Assembly (NCBI RefSeq): GCF_013402815.2
Contig: NZ_CP058601.1
Coordinates: 1,240,001 to 1,304,000, forward strand
Origin: Natrinema halophilum
Lineage (GTDB): Archaea; Halobacteriota; Halobacteria; Halobacteriales; Natrialbaceae
Reading direction: 5' to 3'
DNA: 64,000 nucleotides
Part shown: piece after piece, positions 16,784-25,337 of the stretch
Layout of the letters: each line of letters starts with the position of its first letter
How positions within the stretch are numbered: position 1 is the stretch's first letter
Notes under the pieces: model-generated
What the model was told of the DNA's origin: nothing
Seen by the model: the letters and a program-made list of their open reading frames with translations, nothing else
Databases searched by the model: none
Made by a program: the position numbers and the translations under genes

Positions 16784-17165
16784 ACAGGAGGGTACTGGAA
16801 TCCGTCGGAAAAGCGATCGGCTGGCGGATGCGTGTTCCGCTCTGCGATGCGCTTCCGGTTACCTTCCGCACCGACCGGTACCGATGGAGGCGGTTTGCGT
16901 GGGGGTTACCGCCACACAGAGCGTCACAATGTGAACCTGCAGTCGAACCCACCATTTTCTGTGTGATACGGGGATACTGGCACCTCGTGGTCGATGGGGA
17001 GGAGTTTCACTGTCCTTTCTGTCGGTCGAGTACTCTATCAGAACCGAAGTTGTGTCCTCGAACTCGAACTCGTTCGTGTTGTTACTGAAGTAACAACAAG
17101 GAGGTTGTTATCGAACTCCTCACAGTGGGTATTTATAGAATACTTACCAACCTGTCACGACGAGA
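16784..17165. other. Intergenic region with promoter and palindrome for the zinc-ribbon gene
   Basis: No credible gene in about 380 bases. The right part contains the 20-base palindrome at 17078-17097 and a TATA-like ATTTATAG at 17131-17138, about 28 bases before the ATG at 17166. Confidence 0.6.
17078..17097. promoter_or_regulatory. Palindrome upstream of the small zinc-ribbon gene (candidate operator)
   Basis: GTTGTTACTGAAGTAACAAC consists of two perfect 9-base arms separated by two bases. It ends 34 bases before the TATA-like element of the next gene, where archaeal activators or repressors commonly bind. Confidence 0.6.
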
Positions 17166-17366
17166 ATGGACGACGCAGACGCGAACCGGCGTACGATAGC
17201 CGCATGCGAGCACTGTGGCGCACTCTATGCAGCACTGGAGTTTTCGAACGAAACGATTCGACCGATCGGCCGCAGAGACGGCTGTCGGTGCGGAAGTACG
17301 GAGTTTTCCGCTATCGAGGACGGTTCGATGATGTCTACTTCCTGTGAGAACGAAAGCGAGAAGTGA
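17166..17366 (+). CDS. Small zinc-ribbon (CPxCG-related) protein
   Basis: The 66-residue product has ACEHCGALYAALEF in the first half and DGCRCGSTEFSAI in the second, giving two Cys pairs that should bind one zinc. The upstream ATTTATAG lies about 28 bases before the ATG, consistent with a leaderless transcript. The palindrome further upstream suggests regulation. Tiny proteins of this class are frequent in haloarchaea; no function is known for this one. Confidence 0.75.
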   Translation: MDDADANRRTIAACEHCGALYAALEFSNETIRPIGRRDGCRCGSTEFSAIEDGSMMSTSCENESEK

Positions 17367-18097
17367 CGCGTCTCGAGGTCACGCCACGAGACATCCTCCT
17401 GTCGAAGTCGTTGAAACGATTTTCGTACCGCTCGCATGTTGGACCAGCGAATCCTCGCTGGCTGCGAATTCGTGACCGGGGCGTGCACTGTCAGTCGATG
17501 ACTACTCTGGGCTGCCCGTCCGCCAGACCGGGTCGCTTCCGGTTGGCTGCCCGAAATCGACCACCGTCTCGCACTACCCTCGCGGCGACTCTGCCGGCCG
17601 AGCGACGAGTTCGATAGCGACATCACGACCGCGAACACAGCCCGGTACGGCGACGGTCGGCGAACTCGATAGTGATGGAACGATATCCCGTCCGCCCCCG
17701 ATGGAAGCAGTCCTCGAGAATACGGCGGAAACGCTCACGTCGAGGTGTGTGACCCGTCAGAAATCCCGTCTTACGGGTAGTGATCGACTGTTATCGTTGC
17801 CGAAAAGCAGCAAGCAACGCGTTCACTCGGGCCCGAACGAACGTGTCGTCGATCGTGTGGGTGAATCGATGCGGCATCGGACTGGGACGTTTTCCAGTGC
17901 TTTCAGGAGAAACTCGCCAGCAAAATCGCTGCCTACTCAACGTAGAGATCCGCTACCAGCGGGTACGCTGCTCATATATAGAACGGGTTATCCGGTACGT
18001 CAACTGGATGACCCGTACTATATCAAGACAGTCGTCACGACGGAACGGTAGTTCGATCGACCCCTCATCAGCCAGAAGCGAGTTTGGAGCGTAAGTC
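17367..18097. other. Long intergenic region before the PGF-CTERM protein
   Basis: About 730 bases whose open frames have poor, Arg/Ser-rich content typical of shadow frames. TATA-like elements occur near 17970 (CATATATAGAA) and 18017 (ACTATATC), which may drive the downstream surface protein. No repeat or RNA gene seen. Confidence 0.5.
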
Positions 18098-19093
18098 ATG
18101 TCCCGTTTACGCCGACTCATGAACGGAGTTCCGGGGCGTTCGCGGACGCTTCTCGTGCTCAGCCTCGCCCTGGTCGCGATCGGCGGACTCGTCGCATCGG
18201 GTGCTGTCGGTGCGACGGCAACCGTCCTGGACCCGGATTCGAAGGACGCGAAGAACGGTGTTTCGGAGGAAGCATACCGTCAGCCTGCACCGGAACCGGG
18301 AGATCCGTACTTCGAAGCGGCAGCCGACGACGGATCCTGGATTAGCTACGAAAACCCGCGTGACGAATACCGAAGCCCCTACCTCGGAGATGGCTCCGGA
18401 AAGATTTGCGTGACGCTGGTCAACGAAAACGGCAACCCTGTCGTCGGGACGTCGGTTCCGAACACGTCCGTGACGATACCGACCGACGGGGCAACGACGT
18501 GGCACCCCGATGCCGATCCGATGACCGTCACGTTCCCGATGACCGATCATTACGAGTTCCCGCTTGACGGCGACGAATTCGGAACGAGCCCCGACATCGC
18601 ACAGGGTGATGGATACATGGACTCTCACTGTATCGAGATGCACGGAAACCCCATCGGTTCGAGCGTCGAGTACGGTAAAGCCGAAATCAACGGCAAGTAC
18701 GCAGACCGGATCGACGTCGCCGGATACATCCAGCAGACGCCCGCCGGAGATGGGTGGAATTCAGACCTCGATCCGGTCGCCGATGCCGAGTCCTACGAGC
18801 AAGCCGGCGGCGGTTGGACTACCACTCAAAACTCCACCCACGGAGGGGCAGTCGTCGTGTTGCAACTCGACGCACCGGCCGACGAGCGTATCGAATCCGG
18901 CAGTTCGAACACGTCCGAGAAGGGCGGAGTCGACTCGACCGAACCGAAAGATGGGAGCAGTGACACGACCGGTGGAACCGGAACCGGAGCCGACGGTGGC
19001 GACGGTGGCGACGGTGGCGACGCGATGCCCGGTTTCGGGGCGCTCGCAGCCGTGATCTCACTGTCGATAGCGGTCCTCGCTCGCTATCGATAA
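18098..19093 (+). CDS. Secreted PGF-CTERM surface protein, unknown function
   Basis: The 331-residue product has an N-terminal signal (RTLLVLSLALVAIGGLVASG) and a C-terminal sorting signal: PGFGALAAVISLSIAVLARY preceded by a GDGGDGGDGGDAM linker and a Thr/Ser-rich stretch. This is the PGF-CTERM arrangement processed by archaeosortase A, with lipid anchoring. The body (residues about 40-260) is beta-rich and acidic with conserved-looking KICVTLVNENGNPVVGTSV and YADRIDVAGYIQQTPAGDGW; no domain recognised. It has no obvious operon partner. Confidence 0.88.
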   Translation: MSRLRRLMNGVPGRSRTLLVLSLALVAIGGLVASGAVGATATVLDPDSKDAKNGVSEEAYRQPAPEPGDPYFEAAADDGSWISYENPRDEYRSPYLGDGSGKICVTLVNENGNPVVGTSVPNTSVTIPTDGATTWHPDADPMTVTFPMTDHYEFPLDGDEFGTSPDIAQGDGYMDSHCIEMHGNPIGSSVEYGKAEINGKYADRIDVAGYIQQTPAGDGWNSDLDPVADAESYEQAGGGWTTTQNSTHGGAVVVLQLDAPADERIESGSSNTSEKGGVDSTEPKDGSSDTTGGTGTGADGGDGGDGGDAMPGFGALAAVISLSIAVLARYR

Positions 19094-19322
19094 CGACATC
19101 GAAGAGACCGCCTGAGTCACTCCGGGGCTGATCGCGACCCGGGTGAATCCGGCGGGATCGCGGTAGACACGGACGATTAGGCGATCGTGATTCACCACGG
19201 CTACGAGTACATCGGTGATGGAAGGCGGAGACCGGGGTCACCGAAATGTGAAGCGTCGAGCTGAAAGGAATCCGCCGTCGGAATCAATTAGGTTTTGACC
19301 GTTCCCACGAGACAGCCGATAA

Positions 19323-19550
19323 ATGACGAATACAAGCGAATCTGACGAAGGGGGTCCGCGCGTCCCGGTCGTCTGTCAGGACTGCGAGACGACGACTCGC
19401 ATCCCTCTGCCGGACGTTGCCGATGCCATCGAGCGACACAACGCGCAACTCCACGACGGTGACGACGTCGCGAAGGTCGACCCAGCCATTGCCGATCGCA
19501 TCGCCGATCTCGCCGCCAGCGACCTCGGCCTGCTCGAGGACGACGGATAG
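19323..19550 (+). CDS. Small conserved haloarchaeal CxxC protein
   Basis: A 75-residue acidic protein with one VVCQDCET pair near residue 18, then a helical region (VADAIERHNAQLHDGDDVAK, VDPAIADRIADLAASDLGLL). A single Cys pair could be half of a metal site in a dimer, or redox-active. No known role. ATG at 19323; the 230 bases upstream contain no other gene. Confidence 0.65.
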   Translation: MTNTSESDEGGPRVPVVCQDCETTTRIPLPDVADAIERHNAQLHDGDDVAKVDPAIADRIADLAASDLGLLEDDG

Positions 19551-19753
19551 CGATAGATCGATCGCTGCGGTGACGCCAGCCGCCGGAACGAAAACCTATC
19601 GACGCCCCGACGGGAAGCGAGGCGGCTGGAACACTGTTGTCGGTCGAGATGCACTCGTGTTTCTCGAGCATCCGCTCATCGCCCTTACACGGTCGTCAGA
19701 CGGACGTCTACGGGAGTGATCGGATACGGTTGGTCGACGAAAGGCGGGAGCGC

Positions 19754-20092
19754 TTACACCCCTGGCGCATCAGTACGAGCGGGACACGATTTGATACACC
19801 GATCGATCGGATCGTAGTCGATGATGCCGAATTCGGCCATCACGGGGAGATGAACGTGGTGGAGCGCGATCGTGACCTCCGAGACGGTCTCGTCGTCGAC
19901 CCCGTCGATGCCGTCCTCCCGAGCGACGATCCCTGCTGCCAACTCCACCAGTTCGACGGCACCAGTCATTCCCGCAAGAATGTCGAGGGTCAGTCTCCGT
20001 CGCTTTGCTGCCAGCAATCGGTGGCGGTCGCCTTCGGTTCGGTCGTCGAGTTGAGGCTGCTCCTGCGCGGGATCGTGTGCAGATTGAGTCAT
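19754..20092 (-). CDS. DUF7344-type winged-helix protein
   Basis: The 112-residue product carries the layout of the haloarchaeal DUF7344 winged-helix domain: LAAKRRRLTLDILAGMTGAV, ELAAGIVAREDG, EVTIALHHVHLPVMAEFGII and DYDPIDRCI. Such proteins are presumed transcription regulators. It is divergent from the large sensor-regulator at 20326, with a shared 230-base promoter region. Confidence 0.75.
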   Translation of the reverse strand: MTQSAHDPAQEQPQLDDRTEGDRHRLLAAKRRRLTLDILAGMTGAVELVELAAGIVAREDGIDGVDDETVSEVTIALHHVHLPVMAEFGIIDYDPIDRCIKSCPARTDAPGV

Positions 20093-20325
20093 ACAGATGT
20101 ACTCCGACCGGTCAACGTCCGGCGTATCCTGTTCAAAGACCCAGTTATTGGTAAGAGTGTACTAGAGGTAATTAGGTATTGTCCGGTCCGCGGCGAGGTC
20201 GGTCGACCGCTTCGCATTCTATTCACGAACACGTATGGGAGACGACCGTCGTCCACCCGGTTTCTATTTCCGGGTGACACTCCTTCGGCGGAGGCTTGAT
20301 ACGCTTCGATGCGCTTTATACTGTC

Positions 20326-23300
20326 ATGACTTCCAGCCCCTTGACTGAGAGCCTCCGAGAAACGCTCGCACTCTTCGATGGATCCGGGGCCCCACGGACG
20401 ACAAACGAGATAGCGTCCCAACTCGACCTCGGTCGCCGGAGTACCTACGAACGCCTCGAGCGACTCGTCGACCACGGTGAACTGGAAACCAAGAAAGTGG
20501 GGGCAAGCGCACGCGTGTGGTGGCGGCCGACTTCGTCGAGGAACGACTGGTCGGACAGCGCTGGTGACTGGCCGGCCGTCGCCGAGTCGATGATCGACGA
20601 CGTACTCGGCGATGCCGACGTCGGTGTCGTCGTCCTCGACGCGAACTTCGAGGTAGCGTGGGTCAATGACACGTTCGAACGATACTTCGGACTCGAGTCA
20701 GAGCGCATCATCGGGCGAGACAAGCTGACGGTCGTCGAAGAACGGATCACCGACGTAGTCGAGGACGGAGCGACACTCGCGGACACTATCCGAGAGGCCT
20801 ACGAGAAGAACGAATCCGCCGAACAGTTCGAGTGTCGCGTGACCGCGACCGAGGAACGCGAGGCGCGCTGGCTCGACCACCGGAGCAAGCCGATTGAGTC
20901 AGGGGCGTACGCAGGCGGTCATGTCGAATTCTACTACATATCACGGAGCAAAAGCGGTCGGAACGCGCTCGGCAGGAAGACCACGTGCGCTTCGAATCGC
21001 TGATCGACGCGATCGAGGAGTACGCGATCTTCATGCTCGACGCCGACGGCTACGTCCGCAGCTGGAATGCCGGGGCCGAGCGGATCAAAGGCTACGAGAC
21101 TGACGACGTGCTCGGCGAACACGTCTCGATGTTCTACACCGAGACCGACCGAGAGGCCGGCATCCCCGAACGGAACCTCGCAGCCGCCGCCGAGCGGGGA
21201 TCGATCGAGGACGAAGGATGGCGCGTCGGGGCCGACGGCTCACGGTTCTGGGCGAGCATCACAATTACCGCTATCCGCGACGAGAACGGCGATCTCGAGG
21301 GGTACGCGAAGGTGACCAGGGACATGACCGACCGACGCGAGCGCGAACAGGGGATTCGACGCGAACACGATCTTCTCGAGCGAGTCATGGAGGCCAGTTC
21401 GACGGGAATCGGAATCTTCGATGCCGACGGCAGCCCACGGCGGATGAACCGCAAATTCATGGAGTTTCTCGGTGTCGACGGAGAAACGACGGAATACTCG
21501 CTGGGGGATCGGCCCGTGCTCGACGAAGACGGCACGGTGATCCCGTACGCAAAGCGACCCGCCGCTCGCGCGCTGGCGACCAACGAACCCGTGACGGGCC
21601 AGCGCGTCCGAATCGACGAATCCGACGAGCAGGCGCGGTGGCTTTCGGTGAATGCCGAGCCGCTCGTCGACGATACCGGCATCGTCGTAACGATGGCGGA
21701 CGTCACCCGACTCGAAGAGCAGTCACGGCGCCTTGAGCGCCAGCGCGACGATCTCGACAGCGAGCTAGAAGCCGTGTTCGACCGGGTCGACGATGCGTTC
21801 TACGCGCTCGACGAGAGGCTGCGGTTTACGTACGTCAACGACCGTGCCGAAGACCTCCTCGGTTTCGCCGAAGCCGAACTCCTGGGACGGAACGTCTGGG
21901 AAGCGCTTTCCGTCGCCGACGACGACCCGATTCGAGACCGGTTCGAAACGGCGATGGCCACACAGTCCGCGGTGAGTTTCGAGCGCCGTTCGGAGCCGCT
22001 CGGCATCTGGGAGGCCGTCAGACTGTATCCCTCGGAGAGCGGACTCTCCGTCTATTTCACCGACATCACGGAGCGCAAGGAGCGCGAGCGGGAACTCGAG
22101 CAGTACGAGCGCATCGTCGAGACGATCGACGACGGTATCTACGCGGTCGACGACGACGCACGGTTCGTCATGGTCAACCAGGGCTTCTGTGACATGACGG
22201 GCTACGACCGTGCGGAGCTCATCGGTGCGCACGCGACGACCGTACACGACGACGAGATCACGCAGCAGGTCGAGTCACTGACAGCGGATATCTCCGACGG
22301 AGATCGAGGCGTCGCGACCGTCGAACTCGACCTGTACACGAAAGACGGGGACGTCATCCCCTGCGAGAGCCGGTTGGCCCCGCTCCCGATGGACGATGCC
22401 AACGGTCGCTGTGGCGTGGTTCGCGACATCTCGGGGCACCTCGAGCGAGAGGAGCGGCTCACGAAGCGCATCGAGCAACAGGAAGCAGTCGCCGAGCTCG
22501 GCCAACGGGCGCTTGCGAACCGCAACGTGGACTCGTTATTAGCAGACGGAACCGATCTGGTAGTCGAAACTCTCGAGACCGACTACTGCAAGGTGTTAGA
22601 TCTCGACGAGACCGACGAGACGTTCCTGCTACGCGAGGGGGTCGGTTGGGGAGCGGACGTCGTCGGCGAAGCGACTGTCCCGGCAACCGAGAACGACTCT
22701 CTGGCGGCCTACACGCTGACCGACGAGGAGCCCGTCATGGTGGACGACCTCGCCACGGAGTCGCGCTTCGACAACGTCGAGGAGTTGACGGACGACGGCA
22801 TCACGAGTGGTATCAGCGTCGTCATCGGGACGCGAAACGATCCCTGGGGGGTGCTCGAGGTCCACGACGTCGGCCACCGGGCGTTCTCCGACCACGACGT
22901 CAGCTTCGTCCAGTCGATCGCGAACATCTTCGCAACCGCTATCGACCGTCGCGACAGCGAGCGAGAACTCGAGCGCCAACGCGAACAACTCGCCGCGCTC
23001 AACAACCTAAATGACGTCGTCCACCGGATTACCGAGGCGGTCATCAATCAATCCACGCGATCGGAGATCGAGCAGGTCGTCTGTGACCATCTCGCCGAGA
23101 CGGATTCCTACCTGTTTTCTTGGATCGGCGACATCGACGTCGCGTCGCAGACAGTGACCATGCGAACCGAAGCGGGCGTGGACGGCTACCTCGAAGGGAT
23201 CACGATCTCCGCCGATCCGGACGACAGGCGGAGTATGGGGCCGACGGGTCGGGCTATCGCGGAGCGCGAAGTGCAGACGACCCAGGACATCGAGGACGAT

Positions 23301-24185
23301 TCGAGACACGATCCCTGGCAAAGCCATACCGATGGGTACGGATTCCGCTCATCGGCAGCCATCCCGATCGTCCACGAGGACACCGTGTACGGCGTGTTGA
23401 ACATCTACGCCGAGCGGCCGAACGCATTCGAAGACAAGGAACGGACGGTACTGGGCCAACTCGGAGAGGTAGTCGGCCACGCCATCGCGGCCACTGAGCG
23501 AAAGCGGGCGTTGATGAGCGACGACGTCATCGAACTCGAGTTTCGGGCTCGAGATCTCTCCGGCACGCTGGGGGTAGACCTCGAAACCGCAGGCAGGATC
23601 ACGCTCGACCACTCCATCCCGATCGAGGACGAGGAGTATCTCGTCTACGGAAGCACAACCGAGGACGCAGTCGGAACGGTCGAGTCGCTCGTCGAAGCCA
23701 TTCCCCACTGGTCCGATGTGACGTTCCGATCGGAAAGCGGGCGAACGAGTTTCGAACTTCGCCTCTCTGAACCGCCGGTGTTATCGACGGTCGCCACACT
23801 CGGCGGTGCAATCGAAGACGTCGTCATCGAGGACGGCGATTACCAGATGACGATCTATCTGGCACCAGGAGCAGACGTTCGACGGGTCATCGACGTCGTC
23901 CAATCGGCCTATCCAACAGCGGAACTGTTGAAGCACCGCCAGATGACGCGCCGCGATACCACCGCGGAACGCATCCAGGACGTGCTGTCGGTAGACCTCA
24001 CCGACCGACAGCAGGCGACGCTCGAGGCAGCCTTTCACGCCGGCTTCTTCGAGTGGCCGCGCGACGCCACCGGCGAGGAGGTAGCTGAGTCGCTCGATAT
24101 CGCGCCAGCAACGTTCCACCAGCACCTCCGTCGAGGCCAGCAGAAAGTGTTCGCGTCGTTGCTTTCGGTTCGAACGTCGTCCTGA
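20326..24185 (+). pseudogene. PAS/GAF/HTH_10 sensor regulator (bacterio-opsin-activator type), one frameshift
   Basis: Two adjacent open frames encode one protein of about 1,285 residues. Part one has a winged-helix start (TTNEIASQLDLGRRSTYERL) and a PAS domain (DVGVVVLDANFEVAWVNDTF) ending GGHVEFYY. Part two continues from ITEQKRSERARQEDHVRFES through more PAS domains (DAIEEYAIFMLDADGYVRSW, VDDAFYALDERLRFTYVND, VETIDDGIYAVDDDARFVMV), two GAF domains (AELGQRALANRNVDSLLADG; DHLAETDSYLFSWIGDID), the BAT linker and the HTH_10 domain (LTDRQQATLEAAFHAGFFEW, ATGEEVAESLDIAPATFHQH). The frames meet between 20937 and 20938: inserting one G turns TACTACATATCACGG into YYDITE, the usual PAS ending. Either a single-base deletion or a sequencing error explains it. 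Without the repair, the 1,066-residue second frame starting at 20985 (GTG) could still be made but lacks the N-terminal HTH. Confidence 0.85.
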
Positions 24186-24446
24186 GGATTTCCGACCCAC
24201 GTCAGAATACGGTGGAATCGGCGCTTCGATGCGAGATACCGCAGCCGCGATCGTCCATAACCGACCGAGTACAGCTGACCTGATTCCGTGGTCAGCCCTG
24301 TCAGAGGATCTGTCTCGGTCGGATTGAAATCCTCTACCTTCTGCCGACATTCCCACAATCTTTCACACGAGTGGTTATATTTCGCCAATTCCGACCGTTA
24401 GTTCAGTGAGAAGGTTTATACTGACATACGCGACTGTGTCCACCAT
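24186..24446. promoter_or_regulatory. Intergenic region with TATA element before 24447
   Basis: No gene. GGTTTATACTG at 24413-24423 lies about 28 bases before the next ATG, so the following gene should have a leaderless transcript. Confidence 0.5.
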
Positions 24447-24878
24447 ATGGCACCTGAGAAAACAACAGCGAATACCGATATCGAATCAGTCACCACCGAA
24501 CCGGATCGACAACGCACAACGCCGAACGGTACCGACGGGCCGACGTCGGCGACGATCGCAGCGACGAGACAGGTTTCGGATGCCACCGTCGGAGACGGAG
24601 ACCGCTGGAACACCCTCACGATCATCGGTCAGGGGAGCCCCTCGAGTTTCGAGCTCACCGTCGACGGCGAGATAGAATTGACCGACGGCGACCGGGACGA
24701 GGACGTGACGATCCTCTCTGGATCCACGGTCGAAGGGACGATCGAGACCGGAATGGTGTCGTTTCGCTTTACCGGCGACTTGACGGACGTTACCTTCGTC
24801 GACCGCGGAATCACGGGCCAGGAACCGGCGACGACGCCGAACGTCCACGTCGATTACGGCGTCTCGGAGCAGTCGTAG
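24447..24878 (+). CDS. Conserved haloarchaeal protein, unknown function (143 residues)
   Basis: The N-terminal 50 residues are low-complexity, Thr/Asp/Arg-rich. The C-terminal 90 form a beta-rich domain: WNTLTIIGQGSPSSFELTVD, GEIELTDGDRDEDVTILSGS and FRFTGDLTDVTFVDRGITG. I recognise this as a recurring haloarchaeal hypothetical family but know no role. A good TATA element supports it as a real gene. Confidence 0.65.
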   Translation: MAPEKTTANTDIESVTTEPDRQRTTPNGTDGPTSATIAATRQVSDATVGDGDRWNTLTIIGQGSPSSFELTVDGEIELTDGDRDEDVTILSGSTVEGTIETGMVSFRFTGDLTDVTFVDRGITGQEPATTPNVHVDYGVSEQS

Positions 24879-24977
24879 TTGCCCCCTGCTCGAGCGACGA
24901 TCAACACAGTCATGTGGCGCGATCCCCTCGATTCGGTACCGACACTGGCTCCGTGGAGGGGAGCGAAGCGTACACCC

Positions 24978-25337
24978 ATGGACGACTCCACAATTGACGC
25001 AGAATCCGACACCGACGCCGAACCGGAGGCCGAATCACAACCCGACACCGACGCCGAACCGGAGGCCGAATCACAACCCGACACCGACGCCGAGTGGATG
25101 GAACCCGCGGACAGGCCGATCCTCGAGTTGCTGGAGTCGGACGAAGACATCTTCGAACCGAACCAGATAGACGATGAGGGGATCTGCCCCGCTAATTACG
25201 CCGCCTATCGGTGCCGCGAGATGACCAAGTACGGACTCCTGGAGAAGCTCATGCCCGGTTTCTACGAGGTGAGCGACCTGGGCGAACGGTATCTCGCGGG
25301 CGATCTCGATCCGAGCGAATTGGAGCCAGACGGGTAG
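24978..25337 (+). CDS. PhiH1 repressor-like winged-helix protein
   Basis: The 119-residue product has a disordered acidic start with a repeat (DTDAEPEAESQP twice) and a winged-helix domain: DRPILELLESDEDIFEPNQI, ANYAAYRCREMTKYGLLEKL and MPGFYEVSDLGERYLAGDLD. It resembles small haloarchaeal PhiH1 repressor-like proteins, which bind DNA and may control nearby genes. ATG at 24978 is chosen because it begins directly before the repeat and avoids a leader with poor composition. Its stop abuts the stop of the convergent helicase gene with no spacer. Confidence 0.75.
   Translation: MDDSTIDAESDTDAEPEAESQPDTDAEPEAESQPDTDAEWMEPADRPILELLESDEDIFEPNQIDDEGICPANYAAYRCREMTKYGLLEKLMPGFYEVSDLGERYLAGDLDPSELEPDG
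25010..25083 (+). repeat. 36-base tandem duplication in the winged-helix protein
   Basis: Two adjacent copies of a 36-base unit beginning GACACCGACGCCGAACCGGA, followed by a partial third, encode the repeated DTDAEPEAESQP. It lies outside the DNA-binding part. Confidence 0.85.

Noticed and set aside
17701-18094. Two overlapping plus-strand frames before the PGF-CTERM gene
   Set aside because: Both have basic, Ser/Arg-rich composition unlike haloarchaeal proteins, no ribosome site and no family match.
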